From assembly GCA_000759755.1 (NCBI GenBank), contig BBMW01000020.1, positions 1 through 64,000 of the forward strand: DNA of 64,000 nucleotides, in the 5' to 3' direction. A program made the position numbers and the translations under genes. The notes beneath the pieces are model-generated. The model was given only the letters and a program-made list of their open reading frames with translations. It searched no databases and was not told the DNA's origin. This DNA comes from Citrobacter werkmanii NBRC 105721. Its GTDB lineage: Bacteria > Pseudomonadota > Gammaproteobacteria > Enterobacterales > Enterobacteriaceae. Below, piece by piece: positions 1 to 8,900 of the stretch (within the stretch, counting starts at the first letter, position 1; each line of letters starts with the position of its first letter).

Positions 1-275
1 AGGGGCAAACGTGCCAATCCGGTGTCTGGACTTCTTCAAAGCTACAACTCAATGTCCAGAGATTTAATGTGGGCAAAAATGTACGAGACCAGTATCTCGG
101 TATACATGCCTATTGTGCCTGGACAAATCTCAACGGCTCACCTTTGGGCGGTTTCCAGGAAATATACTCGAATGGTTCCAACGGCTGGTATGTATCTAAC
201 TTTAGATGGGGGAGCTACGAATCCGGAGGGACTATTTCTGTAACCTGTTTGAACTTACCTGGCGCCGGATTATGA
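1..275 (+). CDS. pilV: PilV thin-pilus tip adhesin, C-terminal end (partial, currently expressed variant)
   Basis: The frame is open from the first bases through an sfx site (11-29), read as CQSGVW, and stops at 273-275. The 82-codon variable tail (30-275) contains YLGIHAYC and ends [10 protein letters not shown]. PilV is the minor tip pilin of the IncI thin pilus. Its variable C-terminus selects the recipient through lipopolysaccharide contacts during liquid mating. The constant part lies outside the window. This tail is the one fused to the constant region in the sequenced orientation. Its closest relative in the window is the reverse cassette of the same segment. Confidence 0.88.
   Translation, partial: GQTCQSGVWTSSKLQLNVQRFNVGKNVRDQYLGIHAYCAWTNLNGSPLGGFQEIYSNGSNGWYVSNFRWGSYESGGTISVTCLNLPGAGL
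11..29 (+). repeat. sfx recombination site 1
   Basis: 19-bp Rci site, plus orientation, variable triplet GTC. It joins the PilV constant frame to segment 1. Confidence 0.9.
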
Positions 276-276
276 A

Positions 277-519
277 TTAAAGCCCTGCACCCGGCAGATT
301 CAGGCATGTTACGGACACGGTCGCTCCTGTTTGAAAACCTCCGTAAGGGGTGTTCGTAACATACCAGGTGTTCCCAACATTGTAGACCCTCTGGCGCCCC
401 CCTAGAGGAGCAGAAAATAGATGTGTCCAACTGCAATAAGCATGAATGCCTAGGTACTGTGCATTAACATTCTGCCCTATGTCGTAGACCTGAGTGGTGA
501 ACCTGGTTTGCCCCGAAAT
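277..519 (-). CDS. Silent PilV C-terminal cassette, segment 1 reverse
   Basis: This frame has no promoter or start of its own. It is open from sfx site 520-538 (read as CQSGRW) to a stop at 277, giving 80 residues. It shares [13 protein letters not shown] and the end [10 protein letters not shown] with the expressed tail at 30-275, so the two cassettes of this segment are paralogues. Inversion of segment 1 would place it behind the PilV constant region in phase. Confidence 0.85.
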   Translation of the reverse strand: MSGQTRFTTQVYDIGQNVNAQYLGIHAYCSWTHLFSAPLGGRQRVYNVGNTWYVTNTPYGGFQTGATVSVTCLNLPGAGL

Positions 520-538
520 CCAGCGACCGGATTGGCAC
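520..538 (-). repeat. sfx recombination site 2
   Basis: 19-bp Rci site in minus orientation, variable triplet CGC when read on the minus strand. It closes segment 1. Confidence 0.9.
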
Positions 539-548
539 AGGGGCAAAC

Positions 549-567
549 GTGCCAATCCGGTATCTGG
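549..567 (+). repeat. sfx recombination site 3
   Basis: 19-bp Rci site in plus orientation, variable triplet ATC. It opens segment 2, and a 10-bp spacer (539-548) separates it from site 2. Confidence 0.9.
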
Positions 568-918
568 CGTTCGTCAGCCCCATACCACGGGGTTTACTCG
601 TATGTGGGCAATTTTAAAGGGGCGTATAACGGAAGAAACACGTCCGGGAAGCAATACCGGATTTTTGTTTCTGGAGGGAATCCACCTTCCAAAAAAATCA
701 ATTTTGGCAACTCAGATAACTGCATTAATACATTCTCACTTGTCGCCAGTGTGGATGGGTACACAGTTGCTAATTCCGTTGATGGAAACTCACAATGGAA
801 TAAATCTGGCAGTATTTCATTTGATGTTCCTGACGGTTCGGCATTTTCTGTTATATCAAATGGAATGATGGCCTATGGCTGTGATTTCGGTAGTTTCACT
901 CTCCTTCGTTATCAATAA
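568..918 (+). CDS. Silent PilV C-terminal cassette, segment 2 forward
   Basis: The frame is open from sfx site 549-567 (read CQSGIW) to a stop at 916-918, giving 116 residues. It is rich in Ser, Gly and Asn and ends LLRYQ. It is unlike the segment 1 tails and belongs to a different receptor-binding type. In the present orientation the stop of the expressed tail at 275 lies before it, so it is silent until rearrangement. Confidence 0.82.
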   Translation, partial: RSSAPYHGVYSYVGNFKGAYNGRNTSGKQYRIFVSGGNPPSKKINFGNSDNCINTFSLVASVDGYTVANSVDGNSQWNKSGSISFDVPDGSAFSVISNGMMAYGCDFGSFTLLRYQ

Positions 919-921
919 TAT

Positions 922-1167
922 TCAAAGGCATAAAGCATGCACGATTATCGATGCATTCTTGTCTTTCGTGGTATCGCAAGTCGCAACCCAGCCGTTATCA
1001 CCAGCAGGTGCTGAATGAACCAGCCAAATACTACCGCCTGGAGTAAAGCAGTTTGCACCGCCACCTGTAATTTTTTTACCTGCAGGACACCATGCCGTTG
1101 TGGATGGAAAACGCCATGCTTCAGCTGTAACACTGACCACCTGAATATCGCCTTTTTCAACATGTTT
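922..1167 (-). CDS. Silent PilV C-terminal cassette, segment 2 reverse
   Basis: The frame is open from sfx site 1168-1186 (read CQSGVW) to a stop at 922, giving 81 residues. It contains CPAGKKITGGGANC and ends IIVHALCL. It faces the forward cassette with only 3 bp between the two stops, the tight convergent packing usual for shufflon segments. Confidence 0.83.
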   Translation of the reverse strand, partial: KHVEKGDIQVVSVTAEAWRFPSTTAWCPAGKKITGGGANCFTPGGSIWLVHSAPAGDNGWVATCDTTKDKNASIIVHALCL

Positions 1168-1186
1168 CCAGACACCGGATTGGCAC
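1168..1186 (-). repeat. sfx recombination site 4
   Basis: 19-bp Rci site in minus orientation, variable triplet GTC on the minus strand. It closes segment 2. Confidence 0.9.
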
Positions 1187-1196
1187 GTTTGCCCCT

Positions 1197-1215
1197 GTGC
1201 CAATCCGGTGTCTGG
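1197..1215 (+). repeat. sfx recombination site 5
   Basis: 19-bp Rci site in plus orientation, variable triplet GTC. It opens segment 3. The spacer before it (1187-1196) is the reverse complement of the spacer at 539-548. Confidence 0.9.
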
Positions 1216-1581
1216 CGTGAGCTGGAAGGTTACCCCATCGGTAGCCCTATCCCTTGGCCCTCTGTAACACCTCCCCCTGGATATTTTTTAATGGCTGGAC
1301 AACGCTTTCCATGCGGCTCATATCCCGGACTTGCTCGTGTTTACCCAGGGTGCGTTTTACCTGATCTGCGGGGGACTTTTATCCGGGGATGGGATAATGG
1401 ACGAGGTTTTGATAACGGTAGAACTATTTTAAGTTATCAGGCTGATCAGAGCGATATGATCTATAACCCGGGTGGGCACCTTCAGGGACATCACAGTGGA
1501 ATGGCCCATTATTATCGTACTGACACTCGTGAAGTCAGGCCCAAAAATATCGCCTTTAATTACATTGTAAAGGCCGGTTGA
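1216..1581 (+). CDS. Silent PilV C-terminal cassette, segment 3 forward, phage tail-collar-like
   Basis: The frame is open from sfx site 1197-1215 (read CQSGVW) to a stop at 1579-1581, giving 121 residues. The sequence IGSPIPWPSVTPPPGYF, then LPDLRGTFIRGWDNGRG, has the pattern of the collar/receptor region of phage tail-fibre proteins (family knowledge). The inferred role is another recipient-binding specificity for the pilus tip. Confidence 0.83.
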   Translation, partial: RELEGYPIGSPIPWPSVTPPPGYFLMAGQRFPCGSYPGLARVYPGCVLPDLRGTFIRGWDNGRGFDNGRTILSYQADQSDMIYNPGGHLQGHHSGMAHYYRTDTREVRPKNIAFNYIVKAG

Positions 1582-1664
1582 TCGGGCTAAGAAAGCTGAG
1601 TCTCGTCTGTGTCAGTGGCAACTTATGTCCATGCTGCCTACGCTATGAGTTCTCGAGGAGTACA

Positions 1665-1901
1665 TCAGATAAAGCAGTGAATACCCATATAGTAAGGTGA
1701 ATATTGAGTGGCGTTTGTTGCTCGCCAGTTCATATACCCCTTCTCGTCGGGGCCATCGGTGGGGATTAATTCAGTAATGGCCAACTCGCGGCCATCAATA
1801 CGGTATGAATTAATACATAGTTTAAACCGCCCAAGATTTACTGTTTGCCCAGGCCAGACCTGGAACGTAGCCCCAACGCGGAACGAAAAATTTATGTCTT
1901 T
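1665..1901 (-). CDS. Silent PilV C-terminal cassette, segment 3 reverse
   Basis: The frame is open from sfx site 1902-1920 (read CQSGRW) to a stop at 1665-1667, giving 78 residues ending MGIHCFI. It has no early Met and is missed by a start-to-stop search. About 80 bp of non-coding sequence (1582-1664) separates it from the forward cassette. No similarity to the other five tails was noticed beyond the site-encoded residues. Confidence 0.75.
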   Translation of the reverse strand, partial: KDINFSFRVGATFQVWPGQTVNLGRFKLCINSYRIDGRELAITELIPTDGPDEKGYMNWRATNATQYSPYYMGIHCFI

Positions 1902-1920
1902 CCAGCGACCGGATTGGCAC
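1902..1920 (-). repeat. sfx recombination site 6
   Basis: 19-bp Rci site in minus orientation, variable triplet CGC on the minus strand. It is the distal shufflon boundary, 86 bp before rci. Confidence 0.9.
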
Positions 1921-2006
1921 GTATGTGTCTGTATAGATTGAGTTCATCCTGAATAATCGTTTACGGTTAAGAACTTTCTTAAGAATCGATTATCAAGGAA
2001 CCAGTC

Positions 2007-3161
2007 ATGTCCCGGCCATTGCGTATCAAGAAAATGTCTCTGTATAACGCGCTCTCCAGATATTACGCCACCACCTCTGTGCATAAACGGGGGCATCAGC
2101 AGGAGTTTTACCGCGTGTGCGTGATACAGCGTCACCCTGTGGCCCAGAAAATGATGGATGAAATCACCACGGTGGATATTGCCGCATATCGTGATTTCCG
2201 GCTTTCACAGATTAATGTCCGCACCGGACGAAACATCTCGGGCAACACGGTTCGGCTGGAACTGGCCCTGCTTTCATCACTCTATAATCTGGCCCGGGTC
2301 GAATGGGGAACCTGCAGAACCAACCCGGTTGAACTGGTGCGCAAACCTAAAGTCGCAGGCGGCCGTGACCGGCGACTGACATCCCAGGAAGAACGTCGGT
2401 TATCCCGCTATTTCAGGGAGCAGAACCCGGCGTTATACACCATCTTCCATCTGGCCCTTGAAACGGCCATGCGCCAGGGCGAAATATTGTCCCTGCAATG
2501 GGAGCATATCGATATCCAGCACGGTGTTGCGCATCTGCCACACACCAAAAACGGCAGCACGCGTGATGTCCCTCTGTCGCGTAAGGCACGCCGTCTTCTT
2601 CAGGATTTGGGCATCGCCATGACGGGTCCGGTCTTTAATTACACATCAGCAGGCGTCAAAAGTGCCTGGCGGACAGCGCTTCAGCGACTCAATATTCAGA
2701 ACCTGCACTTTCACGATCTGCGCCATGAAGCTATCAGCAGATTATTTGAACTGGGCACGCTGAACGTGATGGAAGTGTCGGCCATCTCCGGTCACCGTTC
2801 GCTTAACATGCTCAAGAGATATACCCATCTCAGGGCATACCAGCTCGTCAGCAAACTGGATGCCCGACGTCGACAGACACAGAAAATTGCACCCTATTTT
2901 GTACCCTATCCGGCCTGTATTGAACCTGTCGATGATGAAGGACAGACCGTTTTTCAGATCCGCCTGCACGACTTCGATGATCTTGCTGTTTCGGGGCATA
3001 CGCGCGAGAGTGCGATGGAGGCGGCATCCGTCGCGCTACTCCGGACTCTGGCGCTGGCCGCTCAGCGCGGTGAACGTGTGCCACAGCCGGGGGAGCTGCC
3101 TGACGGTATGGCGGAAAGAGTCATGATCAACCCGCTTATCAGCACCACAGTCAACGCATAG
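2007..3161 (+). CDS. rci: Rci shufflon-specific tyrosine recombinase
   Basis: Rci inverts shufflon segments by recombining oppositely oriented sfx sites. The 384-residue product matches the R64 protein in size. The catalytic set of the integrase family is visible: R156 (AMRQGE), K181 (TKNGS), H236-x-x-R239 (HDLRH), H263 (SGHRS) and the nucleophile Y272 (KRYTH). The C-terminal extension beyond residue 290 is typical of Rci. The start follows AAGGAA. An inverted repeat around 1953-1993 (AATAATCG and CGATTAT) lies just upstream and could be a control site. Confidence 0.93.
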   Translation: MSRPLRIKKMSLYNALSRYYATTSVHKRGHQQEFYRVCVIQRHPVAQKMMDEITTVDIAAYRDFRLSQINVRTGRNISGNTVRLELALLSSLYNLARVEWGTCRTNPVELVRKPKVAGGRDRRLTSQEERRLSRYFREQNPALYTIFHLALETAMRQGEILSLQWEHIDIQHGVAHLPHTKNGSTRDVPLSRKARRLLQDLGIAMTGPVFNYTSAGVKSAWRTALQRLNIQNLHFHDLRHEAISRLFELGTLNVMEVSAISGHRSLNMLKRYTHLRAYQLVSKLDARRRQTQKIAPYFVPYPACIEPVDDEGQTVFQIRLHDFDDLAVSGHTRESAMEAASVALLRTLALAAQRGERVPQPGELPDGMAERVMINPLISTTVNA

Positions 3162-3208
3162 CCCATTTTCATACGGGGAAAGGCTGCCTGGTTTTTCCCT
3201 GACTGATT

Positions 3209-3232
3209 AAGGATGCCCGTCATCCTTCTTTC
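3209..3232 (+). terminator. Possible terminator after rci
   Basis: The stem AAGGATG / CATCCTT has a 5-nt loop and is followed by CTTTCCC. It separates rci from the tra operon. The T-run is weak. Confidence 0.35.
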
Positions 3233-3278
3233 CCACACGCCCCGTTTTCCATCCTTAAAACCTGACCGAGACTAACTT

Positions 3279-3734
3279 ATGAAATTACCAACCCTCATCG
3301 GGGTCCTGGTGCCATTCCTGCTGTCTGGTTGCCAACAGGCCCCTGCATCCACATCGACGTCGACATCATCCAGGCTGTCCCCGACAGCGGCACAGATTGC
3401 GTATAAACAGGAACAACAACGCCTTGCCCTGACCCTGACGGAAGACGGCTGGCTATTACCGGGCCGTATTACGTCCAACTCACAACGCGTTTCGGTGGAC
3501 TGGGACGGGGATGCGATTGAACTGCTCTCAAAACTGGCGCATCAGCGGGGGATCACCCTGCGCTATTCCGGTGTCCGTCTGCCGCTGCCTGTCACCATTC
3601 ACGAACGGGACGTCACTTTTGAAACCCTGCTGCGCCTTATCCGCACACAAATCAGCTGGCGCGCGACAGTGACACAGCAATCCGACGCGCTGGAAGTCGG
3701 CTTCATGCCACCACTCAAAGGGAAATTGTCATGA
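3279..3734 (+). CDS. traH: TraH, DotD-like conjugation lipoprotein
   Basis: The 151-residue product has a lipoprotein signal (FLLSGCQQ, lipidated Cys18) and then a Ser/Thr-rich linker. Residues about 45-145 form a compact domain resembling secretin N-domain folds, as in DotD. In the type IVB system, DotD and DotC sit on the outer membrane and help insert DotH. traI follows with a 4-bp overlap. The R64 genes traE, F and G, which normally lie between rci and traH, are absent here. Confidence 0.88.
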   Translation: MKLPTLIGVLVPFLLSGCQQAPASTSTSTSSRLSPTAAQIAYKQEQQRLALTLTEDGWLLPGRITSNSQRVSVDWDGDAIELLSKLAHQRGITLRYSGVRLPLPVTIHERDVTFETLLRLIRTQISWRATVTQQSDALEVGFMPPLKGKLS

Positions 3735-4552
3735 AAACACGTCCCCTTTACGCTCATGGCCTCATCATTTTTGCTCTTGTCTCCCCGCTGTCCGGGGTAA
3801 CGGCGGCGGCCACGACCATCACTCCGACCCCGCCGCCTCCTGCTATGTCGGCTTATCTCAGTCCTGAAGCAGACGACCACAATGGTGTTAATGACACGGT
3901 GTATCAGATGCTGACCGAGGCCGGGAAAACCGAAGGGTTTCGTGGAGGGAAAGCGCAGCGGGCATGGGAACTTCGCCAGTCTCTGGAGCAGCGCGCCCGC
4001 CAGCTCGACAGTATCTATCTGTTCTCACCGTTGATTAACCGCCAGGGTTGGCTCCCGCCGGTGATTGCCGAGGCGACATCGCTGGCCACTATCACTGACA
4101 AGCAAATGCGCACGGCCAGCCATGTTTACAACATTCTGGTACCGGAACGTTTTGTCAGTAACCCGCCCGGCTGGCGCCAGTATCTTTTCGCCGGGTTATC
4201 CATCCGGTCAGCGCCCACCGATACGGTCATTCCGCGCAACCGGGCAGAACGCACGGTCTGGCAGAACGCCATCCGGAAGGGCTGGCAGGAGGGCCGCCAG
4301 AGCGCCGACGACACACTGGCGGCTAACTTCAACAGGCTGACCCGGGATTACACCGGGATGATGCGCTATTCAATACTGGTGAAACAGAACATGATCACCC
4401 CGCCCGTCATTGCCGAACAACATCAAAGCGTCAGCGGTAATCGCGACGAGCTGATGCTCGGCGATAAGGTTCGCGACCTGAAGCAACGCGCCGGCTTTGA
4501 TCTGGACAAGAAGAAGTGGCAGCCACTGATTCAGACAAGGGCACCTCAATGA
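3731..4552 (+). CDS. traI: TraI, DotC-like conjugation protein
   Basis: The 273-residue exported protein has a signal sequence ending near VTAAA. Unlike Legionella DotC it shows no lipobox cysteine (LSGV instead of LSGC). The pattern DxVYQMLTEAGKTEGFRGGKAQRAWELR is the DotC-family N-terminal region. The family member acts with DotD at the outer membrane in assembling the core complex. Its start overlaps the traH stop, and its own stop overlaps the traJ ATG at 4549. Confidence 0.88.
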   Translation: MKTRPLYAHGLIIFALVSPLSGVTAAATTITPTPPPPAMSAYLSPEADDHNGVNDTVYQMLTEAGKTEGFRGGKAQRAWELRQSLEQRARQLDSIYLFSPLINRQGWLPPVIAEATSLATITDKQMRTASHVYNILVPERFVSNPPGWRQYLFAGLSIRSAPTDTVIPRNRAERTVWQNAIRKGWQEGRQSADDTLAANFNRLTRDYTGMMRYSILVKQNMITPPVIAEQHQSVSGNRDELMLGDKVRDLKQRAGFDLDKKKWQPLIQTRAPQ

Positions 4553-5718
4553 CAGAACTGGATAAATTTGATTTCTCCGCAGGTCTGACGCCCGATGTGT
4601 TCCGCGGCTTCTTTGTCCACTGCTACCGGCATGGTGTGTCGGACATCCATTTACAGTCCAATGGGCCCCTGGTACTGGGCCATCACGGACGAAAGATCCG
4701 GGCCTCCGCGTTCACGCTGGACCATTCGACACTACTCCTGATCATCGACTCTCTCTTCAGCCCGCTCGTCAAGGCACGGATTCAGGGGGGTAAAGGCGAT
4801 GATGCCGCCCTGCAGCTGGAAGGTGACAGTCAGCAGCGCTATGGTCTTGAAAGGGGGGAACGCATTCGTTTTCGCGCCAACTTCACTCAGGCCACCATCC
4901 GGGGCATCAATACCGCCATCGCGGTGACCCTGCGTGTGATTAACAACCATATCCCTGCGCTGAACAGTCTGGGTCTCCCCGGCCCGTTGTACCAGACGCT
5001 GGCACATCTCCCGGTTGAAGGTATCGGTCTGGTTGTCGGCCCTACGGGTTCAGGAAAAACAACGCTGCTGTCGTCGGTATACCAGCATCACGGTGAAACA
5101 GACCTCAACAGCAAGGTCACCACCTATGAAGATCCTGTCGAGACCCTGCTCGGTGGTCCGAACTGGCTGCTGCAGCCCCAGCAGTGCGAAATCGGACGCG
5201 ACGTACCCAGTTATGCCGAAGGCCTGCGCCTGTCCATGCGCCAGGCACCCACCATTATCGGCATAGGCGAAGTTCGCGACGGGGAAACAACGGAAGGCAT
5301 GGTCAGCAGCGCGCTCTCCGGCCACCTTTGTCTGGGGACCGAGCATGCATTTTCCGCAGGACACGCCTTTGCGCGCAGCATTCGTATGCTGCCGCCTGAA
5401 AACCGCGAGCCGCTGGCCCATGACATGCTGGAACTGATGCGCTTCATCGTGATGCAGCGTCTGGTCCCCACCACCGATGGCAGGCGGCGCGCCATACAGG
5501 AATATGTGCTGTTTGATGATGAGTTGCGGGAGTCCTTACGCCAGCATGAGTACACGCAGTGGGCCTCGCTGCTCACGCGTGACCTGGCCTGCCGTGAAGC
5601 CCGTATCAGTGACCATGTCTGGAAAATGTACCGTGAAGAGTCAGTGACCGAAGATATTGCGCGCAGCTATATCGGTGCCAGTGAATTCATCAAAAGGAGT
5701 CAGCGTCATGTCCGGTGA
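4549..5718 (+). CDS. traJ: TraJ, DotB-like secretion ATPase
   Basis: Cytoplasmic hexameric ATPase of the PilT/VirB11 class that powers the type IVB machine. In the 389-residue product, Walker A GPTGSGKT is at 164-171, the Asp box TYEDPVE at 192-198, Walker B TIIGIGEVRD at 235-244 and the His box GHLCLGTEH at 258-266. The open frame extends upstream to 4516, but the ATG at 4549 overlaps the traI stop (ATGA), the coupling seen throughout this operon. Confidence 0.93.
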   Translation: MTELDKFDFSAGLTPDVFRGFFVHCYRHGVSDIHLQSNGPLVLGHHGRKIRASAFTLDHSTLLLIIDSLFSPLVKARIQGGKGDDAALQLEGDSQQRYGLERGERIRFRANFTQATIRGINTAIAVTLRVINNHIPALNSLGLPGPLYQTLAHLPVEGIGLVVGPTGSGKTTLLSSVYQHHGETDLNSKVTTYEDPVETLLGGPNWLLQPQQCEIGRDVPSYAEGLRLSMRQAPTIIGIGEVRDGETTEGMVSSALSGHLCLGTEHAFSAGHAFARSIRMLPPENREPLAHDMLELMRFIVMQRLVPTTDGRRRAIQEYVLFDDELRESLRQHEYTQWASLLTRDLACREARISDHVWKMYREESVTEDIARSYIGASEFIKRSQRHVR

Positions 5719-5974
5719 TTATCACCCTGGCCGGGATGCCTCCCCGCCGGTTCGCATTGTTGGGATTCCGGCGCTGGCCTGGCTTGTTTTTGCGCTCTGG
5801 TTTAAGTGGCCATCCGTGAAGATGTTTCTGTTCTGTACCGGACTCATCATCTTCTATGCCGTTCTGGCCCACTTTGGTTTCACAGTGACGGTACTCAGCC
5901 AGCGTATCTTCCACCTCCTCCGGGGTAAGCGCCTGACCGGTCGCCCCTGGTGGTACCGAAAATTCTTTGAATAA
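5708..5974 (+). CDS. traK: TraK, IcmT-like inner-membrane protein
   Basis: The 88-residue protein has two hydrophobic stretches (about residues 17-32 and 36-58, LAWLVFALWFKW and LFCTGLIIFYAVLAHFGF). Size and position correspond to IcmT of the Dot/Icm system. The ATG at 5708 overlaps the traJ end and is preceded by AGGAG. It was chosen over an upstream in-frame ATG at 5657, which lies deep inside traJ. Confidence 0.87.
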   Translation: MSGDYHPGRDASPPVRIVGIPALAWLVFALWFKWPSVKMFLFCTGLIIFYAVLAHFGFTVTVLSQRIFHLLRGKRLTGRPWWYRKFFE

Positions 5975-5985
5975 AGGAGAGAGCG

Positions 5986-8900
5986 ATGGAGTCGACGCAA
6001 ACCCGCACCTATCTGGCGGTACCCCACGACGAAAAAGATGAAGCCCGTAAGGCCGCAGGAAAACTTGAAAATAACAAATCCGCACTCCGTTTTGATGACG
6101 AACGCAAGGTCTGGTATGCCCTTCCCGGTGCCGACATGGAGGCGCTCAAACGGTGGAAACCTGATCCGCTGCTCACCGGCGTATCGGCAGGAGATGCGCT
6201 GACACAGTTTGCTGACTTCCTGCGGGCTAACGGCGCCGATCTGACTGAAAAAGTCGTCATGGACGGTACCCGGCAACGTATTCGTATGCAGGATGACAAA
6301 CCCGGTAAAAAATCCTGTACCTATGTCGGGCACCTCGATGGCCTGCCCAATGGCTGGTTCAACGACTTCCGGGACGGTGGAAAAGATGAACTGAGTACCT
6401 GGTATTTCAGCGGTGAAGAAGGCGATCCCGTCGCGGCACTGCATATGAAAGCCGTGACGGCACAGAGCCAGTGGGACCGGGCGGAAGCTAAACGTATCCT
6501 GCAGGACAAAAAAGCAGGCAATGTTCGCTACGTCCACGGCAAATTTGGCCAGGCCGGGCATCAGCACCCCTACCTGGTCAAAAAAGGCGTTCAGGCGGCC
6601 AGAGGTGTACATATTGACGACAAGCAAAGGCTGCTTATCCCCCTGCAGAACGTGGAGGGCGTCATTCGCTCGATGCAGACCATCGACCCCGAGGGTAACA
6701 AGCGTCTGACCAAAGACGCGGAAAAAAGCGGCAATTTTTTTGTTGTCGGCGGCACGCTGAAAAACGGCCGGCCCATAGTCTGCGCCGAAGGTTACGCCAC
6801 AGCCGCCAGTGGCGCGATGGCGCTACGCATGCCGGTCGTCATGGCCATTGACTCCGGCAATCTGGTTAAAGTGGCGGAAAACCTCCATAAAAAATTCCCC
6901 GACAGCCCGATGCTGTTTCTGGGGGACGATGACCCGCCCAAACCCCACAGACCAGGTAACCCGGGTAAAGAAGCGGCGGAGAAAGCGGCCCGGTTAACAG
7001 GGGGGATTGCCGTGTTGCCGGCGCTCACCCCGGAAGAAAAAGCACAGGGAATGACAGATTTTAACGACCTGCATCAGTCCCGCGGCCTGGCAGCACTGAC
7101 CGAAGAACTGGCTCCCCTGCGTCAGAGATTGTTACCCGAGCCCACACCTGGCGCCTCCCCCGAATTACAACCGACTGAGACTGTTATCATGAACGAACCG
7201 GATAATGTGAATAATGACCCTGCTGCGCGGGATGATGAAATAAGCCAGATGGCAGCGTATGAGGACTGGATGGCATCCGGACAGGATACCCCGGCAGACC
7301 CCGTCCTGCCGGAGCCGGTCCCGGCCGTTGACGCAGCAGCGGAGACGGCAGCGCCCGCTAATGCCGTGCCGGAAACACCTTCACCGGACACGGCTGCGGG
7401 GGCCAGTCCTGCTGCCCCGGCGAAAAAAGCCCGCAGGGCCAAAAAAACGGAGCCGACCACTGCAACAGGAAAAGGCAGCGCCAGACCAGCAGCGCCCCCC
7501 AAAAAAACCCGCCAGAAAAAAACCACGACGGAAGATAAGCAGGAAAAACCACAACAGACCGCGCCTGCTGAGTCAGAAAGCCAGAACACCTCCGGGGCAG
7601 ACCCGACGCCGTCACTGTCATCACTGCTGAAACAGGAATCTCCGGCTGTATCAACGCCCCCCACCCCGGAAGACGAGGACGTTCAGACAGTTATACCGCC
7701 CGTGAACGATGATGTGCCGCCGTTACGCAAAGCGTCGCCTTCCGGGACAGACGAACAGGGCACACCGGACAGTGATGCACCGGACAGTGACGCCATGCCT
7801 GAGCCGGATGGTATCCGGTTCGAACGTAGCCTCCAGGCCCGTGAACGCATTGATTTAGTCGCCCTGGAAGGGGCGTTACTGCACAAACCCGGCAATGAAC
7901 GCGGTACCCAGCAATATTTGCTGGACGGTGAACGCGCGTTTACACGGTACCTGCAGCAGGGGCGCATCATTATGGCCACACCACAGGCCAGCCAGAACGA
8001 CCGTATGATCCTCGGTGCCCTTCTGGTAGCCAAGCAGGACATGGTACTGCAGGGAAACATTGAGCTGACCGGCAGTCCGGCGTTTAAACAGCGCGCCATC
8101 AACCTGATCGCGGAGTATGACCTGCCACTTAAACTCACCAGTCCGGAGCAGATTAAAATGCTCGAAGAAGCCCGGGAGAAATTACGGTCCGAGCCAGCGC
8201 TTCCGGATGAGCCAACCCCCCTGGGCAGCGAGGCCTCCGAAATTCTGGTACATCCGGCCGCAACACACGCGTCACCGCAGCCCGGCGAAGTACCCGCTTC
8301 TGCGGCCCCGGCGTCGGCTGCCACGGCCCGTAACACGGCCACCGCGCCGCTGCCGCCTGATATTCTGCCGCAAAGGGCCCCCGCGCCCGTTCCCATGAAT
8401 GCCAGTCATGATGAGGCATCTGCAGGGCTGACGGGAACGCTGCTGGAACATGGTGCCGCACCGTATAACTTCCAGAAGGATGAGAGCCACAGCTATTACG
8501 CCCGGCTGCGTACTGCCGAGGGAGAACGTGTGGTCTGGGGGATCGCGCTGCGCGCCGCCATTGCTGACGCCGGACTGCAGAACAACGATCTGGTCACGCT
8601 ACAGATGACGGGCAAAGAGACCGTCACCGTGGATGTTAAACAGAAAGGTCCGGACGGAAAACCGATGGTTGATGAGAAAGGCCGTCCTGTTTACCGCAAA
8701 GAAGAGCGGGAGCGGAATAAATGGACCGCCCGGCAGGCCATTGACCCTGGCGTCGTCAATGCCGACACCCGGACGATGACCCCGCCAGGGGAGTTACTGG
8801 CATACTCACTGAAAGACTGGCACAACCTGCAGGCCGGGGTGGAAGAACTGGCCACCAAAGCCGGGGTATCGTTGCCGGACTGGCCAGGACTGCCCGATGC

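Larger units (their letters stand above)
11..1920. other. Shufflon: three invertible segments with six PilV tails
   Basis: Six 19-bp sites of the form GTGCCAATCCGGTNNNTGG alternate in orientation and bound segments 30-519, 568-1167 and 1216-1901. Each segment holds two convergent open frames starting in phase at its sites, giving six alternative C-termini. Adjacent segments are separated by a 10-bp spacer (539-548 and 1187-1196). This is the R64 shufflon architecture with one segment fewer. The recombinase gene rci lies just downstream, as in R64. Confidence 0.93.

Noticed and set aside
5854-6627. Minus-strand 257-codon frame opposite traK/primase
   Set aside because: It overlaps two well-supported genes and has no family pattern.
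7122-8396. Long minus-strand frames opposite the primase gene (7122-7664, 7683-8396)
   Set aside because: They mirror the GC-rich linker of the primase, have Gly/Ser/Ala-biased low-complexity products and no ribosome sites.
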